Source of the DNA: Acinetobacter haemolyticus
GTDB lineage: Bacteria; Pseudomonadota; Gammaproteobacteria; Pseudomonadales; Moraxellaceae
DNA: 64,000 nucleotides
Assembly (NCBI RefSeq): GCF_900406815.1
Contig: NZ_OVCN01000013.1
Span: 62,001-126,000, forward strand
Direction of reading: 5' to 3'
This document shows, piece by piece, positions 63,941 to 64,000 of this stretch (position 1 is its first letter; each line of letters opens with the position of its first letter). The translations under genes and the position numbers were made by a program. The notes beneath the pieces are model-generated. The model was not told the origin of the DNA. It did not search any database and worked only from the letters and a program-made list of their open reading frames with translations.

Positions 63941-64000
63941 TGGAAAATAAACCTTTAACCTTGGATTTTTTACGAACTTACTATGCCTTAATGATAAATC

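Noticed and set aside
1-64000. CRISPR array, insertion sequence, prophage or integron
   Set aside because: No regularly spaced repeats, transposase, integrase or phage structural genes were seen on either strand.

Overview
The window is about 64 kb of AT-rich (roughly 38-40% G+C by eye) gammaproteobacterial chromosome that looks like Acinetobacter. Pointers are an AlkM-type alkane hydroxylase divergent from an AraC/XylS regulator, a bifunctional HAD-phosphatase/mannitol-1-phosphate dehydrogenase (the MtlD type described in A. baylyi), lpxB unlinked from lpxD-fabZ-lpxA, and an acinetoferrin-like siderophore locus. Species cannot be fixed from the sequence alone. Gene density is high, most operons end in clear hairpin-plus-T-tract terminators, and no rRNA, intact tRNA, insertion sequence, prophage or CRISPR array was found.

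Layout. 1-1.7 kb: end of lpxD, then fabZ and lpxA (lipid A and fatty acid synthesis). 1.7-4.1 kb: AraC-type regulator divergent from an alkane 1-monooxygenase. 4.3-11.9 kb: glutathione reductase, a six-helix membrane protein, a two-gene acyl-CoA dehydrogenase operon, an ABC1/UbiB-family kinase-like protein, a small unknown protein and a YbaK deacylase. 12.1-25.5 kb: the main accessory locus, a Fur-box-controlled hydroxamate-citrate siderophore cluster with two NIS synthetases, an N-hydroxylase, an acyltransferase, a small unknown protein, an RhtX-like importer, an exporter-like MFS protein and two paralogous TonB receptors. 25.8-33.4 kb: mtlD, then a cobalamin nucleotide-loop salvage set (cobU, cobT, cobC, cobS) interleaved with a 2H phosphoesterase and a histidine-acid-phosphatase lipoprotein. 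33.4-41.6 kb: a metal-flavoured region with a TonB receptor plus His-rich DUF2946 protein, DAHP synthase, a TauE/SafE permease, two small exported Cys/His-rich proteins (one a 58-residue CC-motif peptide), and a DUF3649-PepSY-DUF3325 reductase-like operon. 41.8-47.3 kb: lpxB, DUF2797 and DUF6231 proteins, a YidB-like protein, a porin, a HIT protein and a YARHG-like exported protein. 47.6-49.7 kb: a small accessory patch with a lipoprotein, a decayed tRNA(CAU) fragment, an exported BamE-like protein and a stand-alone HsdR N-terminal-domain protein. 49.7-64 kb: housekeeping genes including metZ, ybaB, recR, rnd, ycgL, a MoxR/VWA pair, prmB, aroC, a diguanylate cyclase, a TenA/PqqC-fold protein and a quinone reductase.

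How the parts work together. The siderophore locus carries assembly, N-oxidation, acylation, export, outer-membrane uptake and inner-membrane import functions, but no gene making the diamine, which must come from elsewhere. The PepSY operon could serve metal reduction for uptake systems, although it is not next to the siderophore genes. The cob genes make up the late lower-ligand steps only, indicating salvage of corrinoids. The strongest candidates for something little described are the exported Cys/His-rich pair at 38.8-39.4 kb, the tRNA-scarred patch with an orphan HsdR-N protein, and a 19-bp element upstream of two adjacent minus-strand genes.
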